Shown here: positions 19,249 to 28,075 of the stretch, in pieces
Numbering within the stretch: the first letter of the stretch is position 1
How the letters are laid out: every line of letters begins with the position of its first letter
Assembly (NCBI GenBank): GCA_023146255.1
Contig: JAGLCJ010000005.1
Location: 252,222-316,221 of the forward strand
DNA from: Alcanivoracaceae bacterium
GTDB lineage: Bacteria > Pseudomonadota > Gammaproteobacteria > Pseudomonadales > Alcanivoracaceae
DNA length: 64,000 nt
Reading direction: 5' to 3'
Program-made: the position numbers and the translations under genes
The notes under the pieces: generated by a model
Told to the model about the DNA's origin: nothing
Database searches by the model: none
The model's input: the letters and a program-made list of their open reading frames with translations, nothing else

Positions 19249-20682
19249 CTACTGCTGCTTTGGCGTCAATTTAACCATAAGCTCAGAATAGCCGCGCACG
19301 AAGTTGGACTGCACTCGCTCGGGCTCCCCCACAACCTCGATGTCGTCGAAGCGTTTGAGCAGCTCCTCCCAAAGGATTCGCAGTTGCAGCTCAGCCAGAC
19401 GGTTACCCATGCAGCGGTGAATGCCATAACCAAAGGAAATATGGTTTCGCACGTCCTGACGATCAATGATGAACTGATCGGGGTTTTCGAACTTGCGCTC
19501 GTCCCGATTACCCGAGGCATACCACATCACCACGCGATCGCCCTTCTTGATGGTCTGACCATGCATTTCCACATCCTGCGTGGCGATCCGGCGCATATGC
19601 GCCAGCGGGGTTTGCCAGCGGATGATTTCCGACACCATGTTCGGGATCAGTTGCGGATTCGCCTTCAGTTTGGCGAATTCTTCCGGGAACTGGTTCAGAG
19701 CCAGTACGCCGCCGCTCATGGAGTTGCGGGTGGTATCATTGCCACCGATGATGAGCAACGCCAGGTTGCCCAGGAACTCCATCGGCCGATTGATCATATC
19801 CTTGGTATCCTCGCCCTGCTGCAACAGGCTGACCAAATCAAAACTGGGCGCCTCGCCCGCCGCAAGACGTGCTTTTTTGTCATGCCACAGCAGCGAAAAC
19901 TCACGGGCCATGTCGGCGGCGCAATCAAACAACTCACTGTCGTCAGTAAACTCGCCGCCGGCCGTCTCCGCCGTGCCAGCGAACCGATCAGACCAGTGAA
20001 TCAGTTTGTTACGTTTCTCGTAAGGGAAATCCAGCAGGGTGGCCAACATGCGCCCGGTCAGTTCTTTCGAGACCGTCGGCACCCAGTTGAAGGGCGTGCC
20101 CAAAGGCAGGCTGTCAAGCACCTCACCGGTGCGCTCGCGGATCAGGCCCTCCATTTCCTTCAGATTTCGTGGCGCCACCGCGTCCTGGACCGAACGACGC
20201 TGCACATCATGTTTCGGCGCATCCATAGCGATGAACATTTCCATCGGCAGGCCTTCTGGCGTATTACCCAGCACGATGATCGGTTCGGAGGAAAACAGCT
20301 CGTGATTCTTGTCCACAAACAGGATGTCGTCATAGCGCGTCACTGACCAGAACTTGCCGAACGGACTGTTCTCCTGGTAATGCACCGGTGCCTCGTCACG
20401 CAGACGCTTGAAATAGGCGCCCCACTGACCTTGCCGGTACAAAAACGGATTGCTGACGTCGACATCCTCAATGGCCAGCGTGTTGATATCGGGAACGGGC
20501 GCCTCGACGAAAGCCCCCGGCCCGGGCCGGGCGCCAAAGATCTTTTTCTTGGCGCTTACCAGCGCTTTCAATGTCAGGATTTGCCAGTGCATTGGTACGA
20601 CTCTGGCCGCAGCATTGACCGCCTTGGTCTGGATTGCTTCCATCGTCAGAGACTGGCTGATTCCTTGCGTTTGCGTTGTCAT
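19249..20682 (-). CDS. cytochrome P450 CYP153-type alkane hydroxylase, copy 1
   Basis: 477 residues. I-helix GGNDTTRNSMSGGVLALN and haem loop FGYGIHRCMGNRLAELQ identify CYP153; the Cys of HRCMG binds haem. The start is placed at the ATG at 20682 (MTTQTQGIS), which follows GGAGGACACC; an earlier in-frame start would lie inside the ferredoxin gene. The gap to the ferredoxin stop is 13 bp. It is the promoter-proximal P450, directly downstream of ferredoxin 1. The two P450 copies probably differ in chain-length range, but the sequence alone does not tell which takes what. Confidence 0.92.
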   Translation of the reverse strand: MTTQTQGISQSLTMEAIQTKAVNAAARVVPMHWQILTLKALVSAKKKIFGARPGPGAFVEAPVPDINTLAIEDVDVSNPFLYRQGQWGAYFKRLRDEAPVHYQENSPFGKFWSVTRYDDILFVDKNHELFSSEPIIVLGNTPEGLPMEMFIAMDAPKHDVQRRSVQDAVAPRNLKEMEGLIRERTGEVLDSLPLGTPFNWVPTVSKELTGRMLATLLDFPYEKRNKLIHWSDRFAGTAETAGGEFTDDSELFDCAADMAREFSLLWHDKKARLAAGEAPSFDLVSLLQQGEDTKDMINRPMEFLGNLALLIIGGNDTTRNSMSGGVLALNQFPEEFAKLKANPQLIPNMVSEIIRWQTPLAHMRRIATQDVEMHGQTIKKGDRVVMWYASGNRDERKFENPDQFIIDRQDVRNHISFGYGIHRCMGNRLAELQLRILWEELLKRFDDIEVVGEPERVQSNFVRGYSELMVKLTPKQQ

Positions 20683-20695
20683 GGTGTCCTCCAAT

Positions 20696-21016
20696 TTACA
20701 TCTGGAATTCGGGCAAATGAACGGTGAGGCCATCCATTGCAGCTGTGGTCTTGACCTGACAGCCCAGTCGCGAGGTTTGCGCCCGCTCCGGGGTCATGGA
20801 CAGCATCTGCTCCTCAGCGTCGCCGATCGATCCGGTCTTGCCGAACCACTCATCCGCAACGATCATGTGGCAGGTGCCGCAGGCGCACTCCCCGCCACAA
20901 TCACCGTCGATACCGGGAACGGCATTATCGACGGCAATCTGCATCAGCGTGGTTCCGGCCTCAAATTCTGTGACATGTTCGGTGTTGTCATGCTCAATAA
21001 AGGTAATCTTGCCCAC
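20696..21016 (-). CDS. [2Fe-2S] ferredoxin, copy 1 (P450 electron donor)
   Basis: 106 residues with the C-x5-C-x2-C cluster CGGECACGTC and the fourth ligand in RLGCQ. It is first in the long minus-strand operon ferredoxin-CYP153-reductase-ferredoxin-CYP153-GMC. 98 of 106 residues match the second copy. It is divergent from the AraC-type regulator; the 118-bp gap holds the tandem operator. Confidence 0.93.
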   Translation of the reverse strand: MGKITFIEHDNTEHVTEFEAGTTLMQIAVDNAVPGIDGDCGGECACGTCHMIVADEWFGKTGSIGDAEEQMLSMTPERAQTSRLGCQVKTTAAMDGLTVHLPEFQM

Positions 21017-21078
21017 TGCCTCTCTCCTGCGAGTAACTTACTGCATTGGATAGTGATTCGAAGCGAACACGGCGACGA

Positions 21079-21115
21079 GGTCATTTCTTGACACTGAAGG
21101 GGTCATTTAGAGACA
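21079..21115 (-). promoter_or_regulatory. tandem AraC-type operator before ferredoxin 1
   Basis: Two direct repeats of GGTCATTTnnnGACA at 21079-21093 and 21101-21115, offset 22 bp, in the gap between ferredoxin 1 and the divergent AraC-type gene. The same pair occurs at 17801-17837. It is most likely bound by the neighbouring regulator to activate the P450 operon. Confidence 0.68.
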
Positions 21116-21134
21116 ATGTCGTCGCATAGCAGCA

Positions 21135-22217
21135 ATGGGCAAGCCGATGGCACAACAGGCAGATGGCTGGCAAAATCTTGAAGCCAGTATTCCTTCGAAC
21201 TACTCGCGGCTGATTGCCCGTGAACTGGACCTGACAGTCAGGCAATTGCCCGTTTTACTGCGCGGCACCGGTCTTGATGTCGCACAGTTCCTGATTGAAG
21301 ACGGCCTGCTCACGCCGGCCCAGCAGGTACGGATTCTGCGCAACGCGCTGGCACTGTCTGGCCAGCCAGCATTCGGATTACGGCTGGGCAAGCGCCTGAC
21401 TCCGGCAACCCACGGTGCGATGGGATTTGCCGCCTCCAGCAGCCCGGACCTGCTCAGCGCGCTACGGGCGATACACACCTTCCTGCCCACCCGCGCCAGC
21501 GTAATCCAGCTGCACTTGCGCCAGGTGGAAGAACATCTGGAATGCAGACTGGATTTTCAGGTGCCGCTGGACGCAGATCTCCAGCGCTGCCTGGCAGATA
21601 CAATGATCAAGGTACTGCTCGAATTCGGCGAATTCATAGTCGGTCGCCCCTTGTATGAGGCGGAAATAGGCTTTACCCATGCGGCGCCCGAATACCACGC
21701 GATCTATGCAGAATATTTGTCCGGGCGGATTCGCTTTGGTTGTGATCAGTTGACGCTGAAATTGCCGATGACGCTGTGTCAGGAACCGAACGCCTCCGCC
21801 AATCATGAAAACTATCGTCTGGCCCTGCAGCAATGTGAAGCCATGCTTGCCCAGCTTCAGACCCATAAACCGAGCTACCAGACCCGGCTCAAGAAGATGA
21901 TGCTGTCCCGACCACCCGGCACGCTCAGTGAAGCAGAAGCCGCAGCTTCCCTGTTCATGAACAAACGCACCCTGGCCCGCAAGCTGAAACAGGAAAACAG
22001 CAGTTTTCGACAAATTCGTGACGACATCCTGTCCCAACAGGCGGCCAGCTACCTGTGCGACAGCAAACTGTCGATCGAGGCCATCGCCGCGTTGATGAAC
22101 TATCACGACAGCGCCAACTTCAGGCGTGCCTTCAAACGCTGGTTCGGCCAACCGCCCGAGCAGTACCGGCAGGATGTCAGTTCACAAGGCACCGCACCAG
22201 TACGCGCTCACCGTTAG
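21135..22217 (+). CDS. AraC-family activator of the CYP153 operon
   Basis: 360 residues. The N-terminal two thirds resembles the arabinose-binding-like domain of OruR/ArgR-type AraC proteins. The C-terminal double HTH runs from about 265 to 350 (NKRTLARKLKQENSSFRQIR and SIEAIAALMNYHDSANFRRA, ending in FGQPPEQYRQ). It is divergent from the P450 operon and close to two tandem repeat operators. In A. borkumensis an AraC-type gene also borders the CYP153 cluster (from memory). An in-frame ATG at 21147 is an alternative start; neither has a strong ribosome site. Confidence 0.88.
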   Translation: MGKPMAQQADGWQNLEASIPSNYSRLIARELDLTVRQLPVLLRGTGLDVAQFLIEDGLLTPAQQVRILRNALALSGQPAFGLRLGKRLTPATHGAMGFAASSSPDLLSALRAIHTFLPTRASVIQLHLRQVEEHLECRLDFQVPLDADLQRCLADTMIKVLLEFGEFIVGRPLYEAEIGFTHAAPEYHAIYAEYLSGRIRFGCDQLTLKLPMTLCQEPNASANHENYRLALQQCEAMLAQLQTHKPSYQTRLKKMMLSRPPGTLSEAEAAASLFMNKRTLARKLKQENSSFRQIRDDILSQQAASYLCDSKLSIEAIAALMNYHDSANFRRAFKRWFGQPPEQYRQDVSSQGTAPVRAHR

Positions 22218-22289
22218 GCAACCCGAAACGCTTGCTGCTCACCAGTAAGTTTTACGTATTCCCGACTGGTACCCGGCTCTATACCATAC

Positions 22290-22312
22290 TTGAATATTGG
22301 TCAGACGACCAA
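22290..22312 (+). promoter_or_regulatory. FadL-operon operator TTGG-N8-CCAA (site 4)
   Basis: TTGGTCAGACGACCAA at 22297-22312, preceded by TTGAAT (22290-22295) at the same one-base distance as the -35 hexamers of sites 1 and 3. A clear -10 is not seen. The site is 73 bp before the FadL start and shares the conserved halves TTGG and GACCAA with sites 1 and 2. Confidence 0.6.
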
Positions 22313-22385
22313 AATCGGGTATTTCGTCGAGATTGCCCAAATAAAGCAATCAAAAAAAGAACATAGAATAACAAGGAGCAATGGC

Positions 22386-23756
22386 ATGACACGCAAACCT
22401 CACCGGTTCATACCGACCAATTCCAGCTTGTATCTGACGGCAGTTATCATTGGTGCACTATCTAACCCAGCCCTTGCCGGCGCCGGCGATGCGGCATCCA
22501 CCTACGGCCTTGGCCCGGCAAACGCCGGTTCGGCACAGGCATTCAGCGCCTTCGAGCCCGGTGCCTGGGCGTTGTACTACAACCCCGCAGCCATGGCGCG
22601 CTCCCCGGAAGGCGAGTTGAGTGTGGTACTGCAGCACGGTGATCAGGAGCTGCGCGCCAAATCGCTCGGAGGCTCTGACCCACTGGTGCGGCAGAATGAC
22701 ATCCTGTCGGATACCAGTTCGGAACTGCTGCTGCTGGGCATCAAGACCCGTATTGGCGGCGCATCGGAAACTGCCCGCCCGATGTATCTGGGAATAAATG
22801 TCGGTCTTGACGAATACGCATCCAACATTCTGCCGTTTCAGGCCAACACGGCCGAGGAAGGCCAGTTCATGCGCTACCAGTCGCAACCGCTTTATCTGGC
22901 GTTTGGTGCCGCTGTGCGTGACATCGTTCGCGGTGTCGATGCCGGCTTTTCGGCTCGCCTGACACTGGCGGCCAAGGCCCGCCTTGAAGCGGTCTCCGAT
23001 CTGGCCGGCAATACCGATTCCGAGCAGCTCTCGCTGGAAGGCTCTCCCGGCCTGTCCCCGGCGCTGGGGCTTAACATCCGCATGTCCGAGCTTTTCTGCG
23101 GTTCTTCACCCTGTATGCCGTTCGGGTTGGACAGACTGGAAGCAGCAGTGTTCTGGCGTGATGCGAGCGACTATGAGGTCAGCGTGGATGCCAACGTGGT
23201 TATCCCCGGCGTCGTCCCCGACCCGGGGCTTGATCTGGCACTGAGCACCATCGACTCGTTCCAGCCGGAGGTGTTCGGCGGCAGTCTCTTGCTGCCTCTG
23301 GGAAAGTTCGAGCTTGTGGCCTCTCTGGAGCAGCAGAAATGGTCGGAACTGGAAAGCAAGTTTGCCGGGGATTCCGTCAGAAATCAGGCGGACATGCAGT
23401 TCGTTGATGTGACCGTCCCCCGTCTTGGCGCCAGTTTCCGTTGGTCTGACCAGCTCAGACTTTTTGGCGGGGTCGCGCTGGAGGATTCGCCACTGAAATC
23501 TTCCCGCTCGCAAGATGTCAACTTCCTGGATAGCGACAAAATGGTACTGGGCGTTGGCGGCGACTATCGTCTGGATAGTGCTCCCGTCATTAATGCGCCC
23601 GTGGTGCTGTCACTGGCCTATCAGTACCAGAAACTCGACAAGCGTGATTTCGAGCTGACGTCCATCAACTCGCCTTCCGACCCGGCACCATATGAAACGG
23701 TACGTGCTGATGGCGATATTCAGGTCATTTCATTATCCGCTTCCGTGAAGTTCTGA
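22386..23756 (+). CDS. FadL-family outer-membrane transporter for hydrophobic substrates
   Basis: 456 residues. Signal peptide ends near ALA-GAG; the mature N-terminus has the FadL hatch-like segment (YGLGPANAGSAQAFSAFEPG then YYNPAAMA) and the C-terminus ends in Phe, as in outer-membrane barrels. It likely takes alkanes or fatty acids through the outer membrane. The start at 22386 follows AAGGAG with a 7-nt gap; the earlier in-frame reading runs through the operator. It is cotranscribed with a giant lipoprotein 48 bp downstream. Confidence 0.87.
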   Translation: MTRKPHRFIPTNSSLYLTAVIIGALSNPALAGAGDAASTYGLGPANAGSAQAFSAFEPGAWALYYNPAAMARSPEGELSVVLQHGDQELRAKSLGGSDPLVRQNDILSDTSSELLLLGIKTRIGGASETARPMYLGINVGLDEYASNILPFQANTAEEGQFMRYQSQPLYLAFGAAVRDIVRGVDAGFSARLTLAAKARLEAVSDLAGNTDSEQLSLEGSPGLSPALGLNIRMSELFCGSSPCMPFGLDRLEAAVFWRDASDYEVSVDANVVIPGVVPDPGLDLALSTIDSFQPEVFGGSLLLPLGKFELVASLEQQKWSELESKFAGDSVRNQADMQFVDVTVPRLGASFRWSDQLRLFGGVALEDSPLKSSRSQDVNFLDSDKMVLGVGGDYRLDSAPVINAPVVLSLAYQYQKLDKRDFELTSINSPSDPAPYETVRADGDIQVISLSASVKF

Positions 23757-23804
23757 GCGGAACTTCAACAGATGCGAATAATGACAAACAGGGAGAAACC
23801 CATC

Positions 23805-26800
23805 ATGAAAACAATAACAAATCGCCGAAAAATATCCGCGTTCCTGGCACTCTGGTTGATGCTTCCGGGCTTCCTCCTGCTATCCGGATGCGGTGGCGAC
23901 AAAGGCAGTATTACCATCCCCTGGACGACGCCGGAGAGTCTTGTTTTCGCCTATCCCTACCCGGGCCAGCAGGAAGTGACTCCCAGCACCCAGATGGTGC
24001 TTCGTTTCTCGGCGCCTCTTGAAGAAACCGTTATTGCGGAAATAGATGAAAGATTGCAACTGGTCACAGTCGAGAGTGGCGCCCCTGTCGTGTTCAGCCA
24101 CGAAATAGTGGATAACGGACGCGGCTTGCTACTACGCCCTGTCGACGGACTCGTGCCAAACACGGAATACCAACTGCAACTGAGCGAAGCTGGCCTCGGC
24201 ACTATCAACACTGGCGCCTTCAGTGACTTTCGCTTTCGCACCGCTGGTGCGCAGCAGGGATTTTCCGGAGCGATTGGCAACGGCGATTTCCAGCTGCTCG
24301 CTGTAACCCCGCTGGATCAGAGCGCGCTGCTGGTTGACATTGAGGATGCCAGTCAGCCAAACGACATGAGCACCCTGAGAATGGCGTTCAATCGCTTGCT
24401 GGATCCGGCCGGCATTAATTATGGAGAGCAGGTCCGGCTTGAAAATGCCCAGGGTGGTCTGGTCGAGGCCACGCTGTTACTGCAGGGTCGCTATCTGGTG
24501 CTGGACCCAAGGGATGATCTTGAGCCGACGGAGCACACCCTGATCCTGTCCGGTCTGCGCAGCCGGGAGGATGAAGAGCTCCCCCTGCTCGAACGCTCCT
24601 TCACACCGGTGGCAACGCTACCTCGTGAAACGGCGGTACTCAAGGTCGGAACGCTTGGTGAACAACAGCCGGAGCTTACCTCAAGGCTCACCGGGCAAAG
24701 TGTCAATGAGGTGCCGGTAGAAACCTTTGTATTGGGTAACGAATCTTTTACCAGACTTGAGGGCGATCTGGCGGCAGATCTGGCTTTCGTTCCCGATTTT
24801 CCCGATGCAGTACCACTGCGGGTGCCCGCAGGCTCGGTGCTACGCGGCAGCCCGGTGGCCGTCAATATTCTCGGCGAAATTACCTCTGGCATCGAAACCG
24901 GTGAAGTGCTGATCACACTGCTGAGCGACGCCAACGGCTACCTGATCGCCAACCCGTTCAGCAAGGCACAGGACGCCCCACGCTATGCCCTGCTCAACAT
25001 GGATGCAGCCATGACCGCAGGGGGCACCATCGCCAACGCAGCGCTGAGCCAGAATCTGCTGAATATTCAGGTGGTAGGCCTTGCGATAGTGGAAGATGGC
25101 GTACTGGTAATGGATGCCGTCAGCGTGGTCGAGCCGGAGATTCTCGGCCTGGAACGCGCCAGCGGCCTGCTGTCTTTCCGTCTGGAAGCCTATGCCGACC
25201 AGCGCAATGCGCCGGTACCGCCAACCGATGCGCGTCCGCTTGAGCTGCAATCCTGGTCACCCGGCGAAGACTTCCAGCCCAATGCCCGCCCCGGCGACCC
25301 GGTTATCCTGAATTTCAACAAACCGCTGGACGCAGCCTCCGTGTTCCTTGACGGTGCCATCCAGATTTTTGCCGACGGCAATCTGGTAGCCAGAGAGCTC
25401 GCCCCGATGCGCCACGACGGCGCCACGGTGGTCATTGATGGCAGCAATCTGCAGCACAATACCGATATCGAGATTGTCCTGACCAGCTTGCTGCGCGACA
25501 CACAGGGCAATCCGTTGAACCAGGATCAAACACTGGCGCTGCGCCTTGATGACCTGTTCCTTCCCGGCGGCAGCGCCGCCAACCTGCGCTCGCCAGTCGC
25601 CGCCGTGTTCCCCGGCTTTTCCTGTGCACTCACCGGCGCCGTACTCACCGGGCCACGGTCTGCCTGGCGCAACGGTCGCTGTGTCGGCGGCAAGGGCAGC
25701 GACCCCTTGTTCCATGTGGACAGTCTGTACAAGGACTATCCGATCAGGGTGACATTCAACCGTAGTGTCGATCCGGCAACGATCAACGACGATACCTTTT
25801 TCGTAGAACGCCGCGCACCGGATAACAGCTGGTTACCGGAACCTGGTCGACTGGATATCCTGCCCCAGCGCGTCCAGTTTTTCCCGGACACCCCCTGGCA
25901 GGCGGGTGAGCTGTATCGGTACACACTGAGATCGGTGCCGAACGGTGCCGACTGTGGTGTCAATGCCATCTGTTCACCGGACGGCGCACCGCTGCAAACC
26001 CGGCAAATCTCACAAAGCAGTGCATCGGCCCCAGCCCCGCGCGAGGGCGGTCCCGATCTAGTGAATCACTTTGTCGCTGCCGACGAGGAAGATCGCTACA
26101 CATTGGTCGGGTTACGCGTCCTGCCCGTAGTGGATGTCAATGCCAATATGGTGCTGGATGCAGAAGAACAAGGTGCCGTAGTTCTGCCGGACAACAGCAT
26201 CGACGCACCCGCCAATCACCTGCGGCTAGAGTTGAAGGACTTCGGCGGCGTTATCACAAGTGCCAATCTCGGCTGTTCAATCGGGCAAAATTGCCCGGAA
26301 AAGCGCTTTGCCTTTCTCAGCAGCGGCGCTCTGGCGGCCGGACCGCGCAACTTCGATCCAGACGTCGAGGTAAACCGGCGCCTGATCGACGGCAACCCGG
26401 CCACAGACAATTTCGTGACCGGGGCCATCCGCGCAAACATCTACCCAACCACAATCAGCACCACTAGCGTTTTTCTGCAGGCTCGGGCTCTCGCCATCAT
26501 CACAATCGGCCTGGATACGGGGCCACTGATCCTCAGATTGGTGCCTCAAGGAGCGGATGAGCCATTTATCACCGGGTTCATCTCCGATACGCCTGACGGC
26601 CCCTGGTTCAACGCCACTTTCGATATTCTGGTGGATGCGCCCGAGCTGGAACCGCGACTGATTATCGAGCTTGGTCACGACATTCGCAGCAAGCGGGTCA
26701 CCAACGTGACACTTGAGGGGCCGCTGCGCTTTGTCGACGACGGCCGGTTGATCCTCAAAATCCGCAACCCGGACCCGCTGCTGATTCCAGCCAACATCAG

Positions 26801-26894
26801 TTTGTTAGGTCTCGGCCTTGGAAACGTGGAACTGGAGGTCCCCGCCCTTGCAGCCGATCTGACTTTAACCTTCCTGCCGGTCAAGAATTTCTGA
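23805..26894 (+). CDS. large lipoprotein with bacterial Ig-like (Big_5) domains
   Basis: 1029 residues. Lipoprotein signal with lipobox LLSGC, Cys29 being the modified residue. At least three Big_5-like units can be seen by their SAPLEE, FNKPLDAASVF and FNRSVDPATINDD strands (about 45-130, 490-580 and 640-730). The C-terminal 250 residues are rich in beta pattern and do not resemble a known enzyme. The start at 23805 follows GGGAG. Cotranscribed with the FadL-type porin, it may be a surface-exposed partner that binds oil droplets or hands substrate to the pore; this is inference from location. Confidence 0.75.
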   Translation: MKTITNRRKISAFLALWLMLPGFLLLSGCGGDKGSITIPWTTPESLVFAYPYPGQQEVTPSTQMVLRFSAPLEETVIAEIDERLQLVTVESGAPVVFSHEIVDNGRGLLLRPVDGLVPNTEYQLQLSEAGLGTINTGAFSDFRFRTAGAQQGFSGAIGNGDFQLLAVTPLDQSALLVDIEDASQPNDMSTLRMAFNRLLDPAGINYGEQVRLENAQGGLVEATLLLQGRYLVLDPRDDLEPTEHTLILSGLRSREDEELPLLERSFTPVATLPRETAVLKVGTLGEQQPELTSRLTGQSVNEVPVETFVLGNESFTRLEGDLAADLAFVPDFPDAVPLRVPAGSVLRGSPVAVNILGEITSGIETGEVLITLLSDANGYLIANPFSKAQDAPRYALLNMDAAMTAGGTIANAALSQNLLNIQVVGLAIVEDGVLVMDAVSVVEPEILGLERASGLLSFRLEAYADQRNAPVPPTDARPLELQSWSPGEDFQPNARPGDPVILNFNKPLDAASVFLDGAIQIFADGNLVARELAPMRHDGATVVIDGSNLQHNTDIEIVLTSLLRDTQGNPLNQDQTLALRLDDLFLPGGSAANLRSPVAAVFPGFSCALTGAVLTGPRSAWRNGRCVGGKGSDPLFHVDSLYKDYPIRVTFNRSVDPATINDDTFFVERRAPDNSWLPEPGRLDILPQRVQFFPDTPWQAGELYRYTLRSVPNGADCGVNAICSPDGAPLQTRQISQSSASAPAPREGGPDLVNHFVAADEEDRYTLVGLRVLPVVDVNANMVLDAEEQGAVVLPDNSIDAPANHLRLELKDFGGVITSANLGCSIGQNCPEKRFAFLSSGALAAGPRNFDPDVEVNRRLIDGNPATDNFVTGAIRANIYPTTISTTSVFLQARALAIITIGLDTGPLILRLVPQGADEPFITGFISDTPDGPWFNATFDILVDAPELEPRLIIELGHDIRSKRVTNVTLEGPLRFVDDGRLILKIRNPDPLLIPANISLLGLGLGNVELEVPALAADLTLTFLPVKNF

Positions 26895-26939
26895 CGCAAA
26901 ACCTGGCTCCTCGTGTGTCGCTAGCGGCGCACGCCATTT

Positions 26940-26963
26940 AGCCCCGTCAAGGGGCTTTTTTTT
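26940..26963 (+). terminator. intrinsic terminator of the FadL-lipoprotein operon
   Basis: AGCCCC / GGGGCT stem with a 5-nt loop followed by eight T, 46 bp after the lipoprotein stop. Confidence 0.85.
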
Positions 26964-27053
26964 CTGATGGCAGGCACAACAGGCCAAATTTACAGCCGGG
27001 TTCACCTGACACGTAGAAACGCTTTGCCACTCACCCCTGCTTTGAACTACCAT

Positions 27054-27069
27054 TTGGTTGTTCGACCAA
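27054..27069 (+). promoter_or_regulatory. operon B operator TTGG-N8-CCAA (site 2)
   Basis: TTGGTTGTTCGACCAA, 16 bp, same half-sites and spacing as sites 1, 3 and 4, located 38 bp before the first start of operon B. The preceding -35 is poorer here (TTGAAC at 27042, at a different distance). Confidence 0.62.
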
Positions 27070-27106
27070 CTCAGGAGCCGCTGTGCTCACGCAGAAAGAG
27101 GTGACC

Positions 27107-28075
27107 ATGACACCCAGTCACACCAGGCCCACCGACCAGTCCGAGCAAAAAGACCGGCCGAATTCGTCAGCGGTGCCGGCACTGTTTATCGGTGCCAATG
27201 GACTGGTCCTCCGAGCAAGTCGATTCGGCGAGTTAACCGCCCCTATCGTGCTGCTGCTTCACGGCGGAGGCCAGACGCGCCATGCCTGGTCCGACACTGC
27301 TCAGACACTTGCCGGCGCAGGCTACTGTGCCATTACTCTGGATGCACGCGGGCACGGCGAAAGCGATTGGTGTGCGCATGGCGATTACAGCACCGCGAGC
27401 CTGGTCGCAGACCTTGACGCCGTCATTCGTACATTGCCTACGGCGCCAATTATTGTCGGTGCTTCCATGGGCGGTCTGACCGCCATGCTGGCGCTTGGTG
27501 AAGATGCCTCGCTACCCTGTTCCGCGCTGGTGCTGGTGGACGTGGCGCCACGGTTGGAGCAACAGGGCGTGCGCCGCATCATTGAATTCATGCGCCGCCA
27601 TCAGGACGGCTTCGACAGCCTTGAACAGGTGCGCGATGCTATCGCCGCCTATAATCCTCACCGCCCTCCGCCGAGCGACCTGTCAGGATTGCGCAAGAAT
27701 TTGCGCCAACAGAATGACGGCCGTCTTTATTGGCACTGGGATCCTGCCTTTCTGGACCATGCCCGCCTGCCCTCGGACACCAGCGAAGGCATGTTCGAGC
27801 GGGTCAGGCTGGAGCGTGCTGCCCGGAAGCTTTCCTTCCCGGTACTGTTGATACGTGGTTACCAAAGCGACGTACTCAGCGACCAGGGAGCGCGCGAACT
27901 GCTCAATCTGGTTACCCATGCGCATTATGTCGTGCTGAATCAGGCCGGCCATATGGTCGCCGGGGACAGAAACACCATCTTCACCGAGGCAGTGCTGGGC
28001 TTTCTGCAAGCATCTAGAACCCCCTCGCGTAAGCGCGCTGCTTCCTCAACTTTCGACCACGGAGCATCGACATGA
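27107..28075 (+). CDS. alpha/beta-fold hydrolase (operon B)
   Basis: 322 residues. Oxyanion motif LLHGGGQTRH, DARGHGESD, nucleophile elbow GASMGG and catalytic His near the end (NQAGHMVAGD) mark a classical alpha/beta hydrolase. The ATG at 27107 has a strong ribosome site (GAGGTGA); a GTG at 27083 with AGGAG is also possible but lies very close to the operator. It overlaps the AlmA gene by 4 bp. Likely an esterase or lactonase acting on the product of the flavoprotein next to it. Confidence 0.85.
   Translation: MTPSHTRPTDQSEQKDRPNSSAVPALFIGANGLVLRASRFGELTAPIVLLLHGGGQTRHAWSDTAQTLAGAGYCAITLDARGHGESDWCAHGDYSTASLVADLDAVIRTLPTAPIIVGASMGGLTAMLALGEDASLPCSALVLVDVAPRLEQQGVRRIIEFMRRHQDGFDSLEQVRDAIAAYNPHRPPPSDLSGLRKNLRQQNDGRLYWHWDPAFLDHARLPSDTSEGMFERVRLERAARKLSFPVLLIRGYQSDVLSDQGARELLNLVTHAHYVVLNQAGHMVAGDRNTIFTEAVLGFLQASRTPSRKRAASSTFDHGAST

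Noticed and set aside
20683..20733. Longer N-terminus for CYP153 copy 1
   Set aside because: It overlaps the ferredoxin stop; the ATG at 20682 has GGAGG and matches the start region of copy 2.
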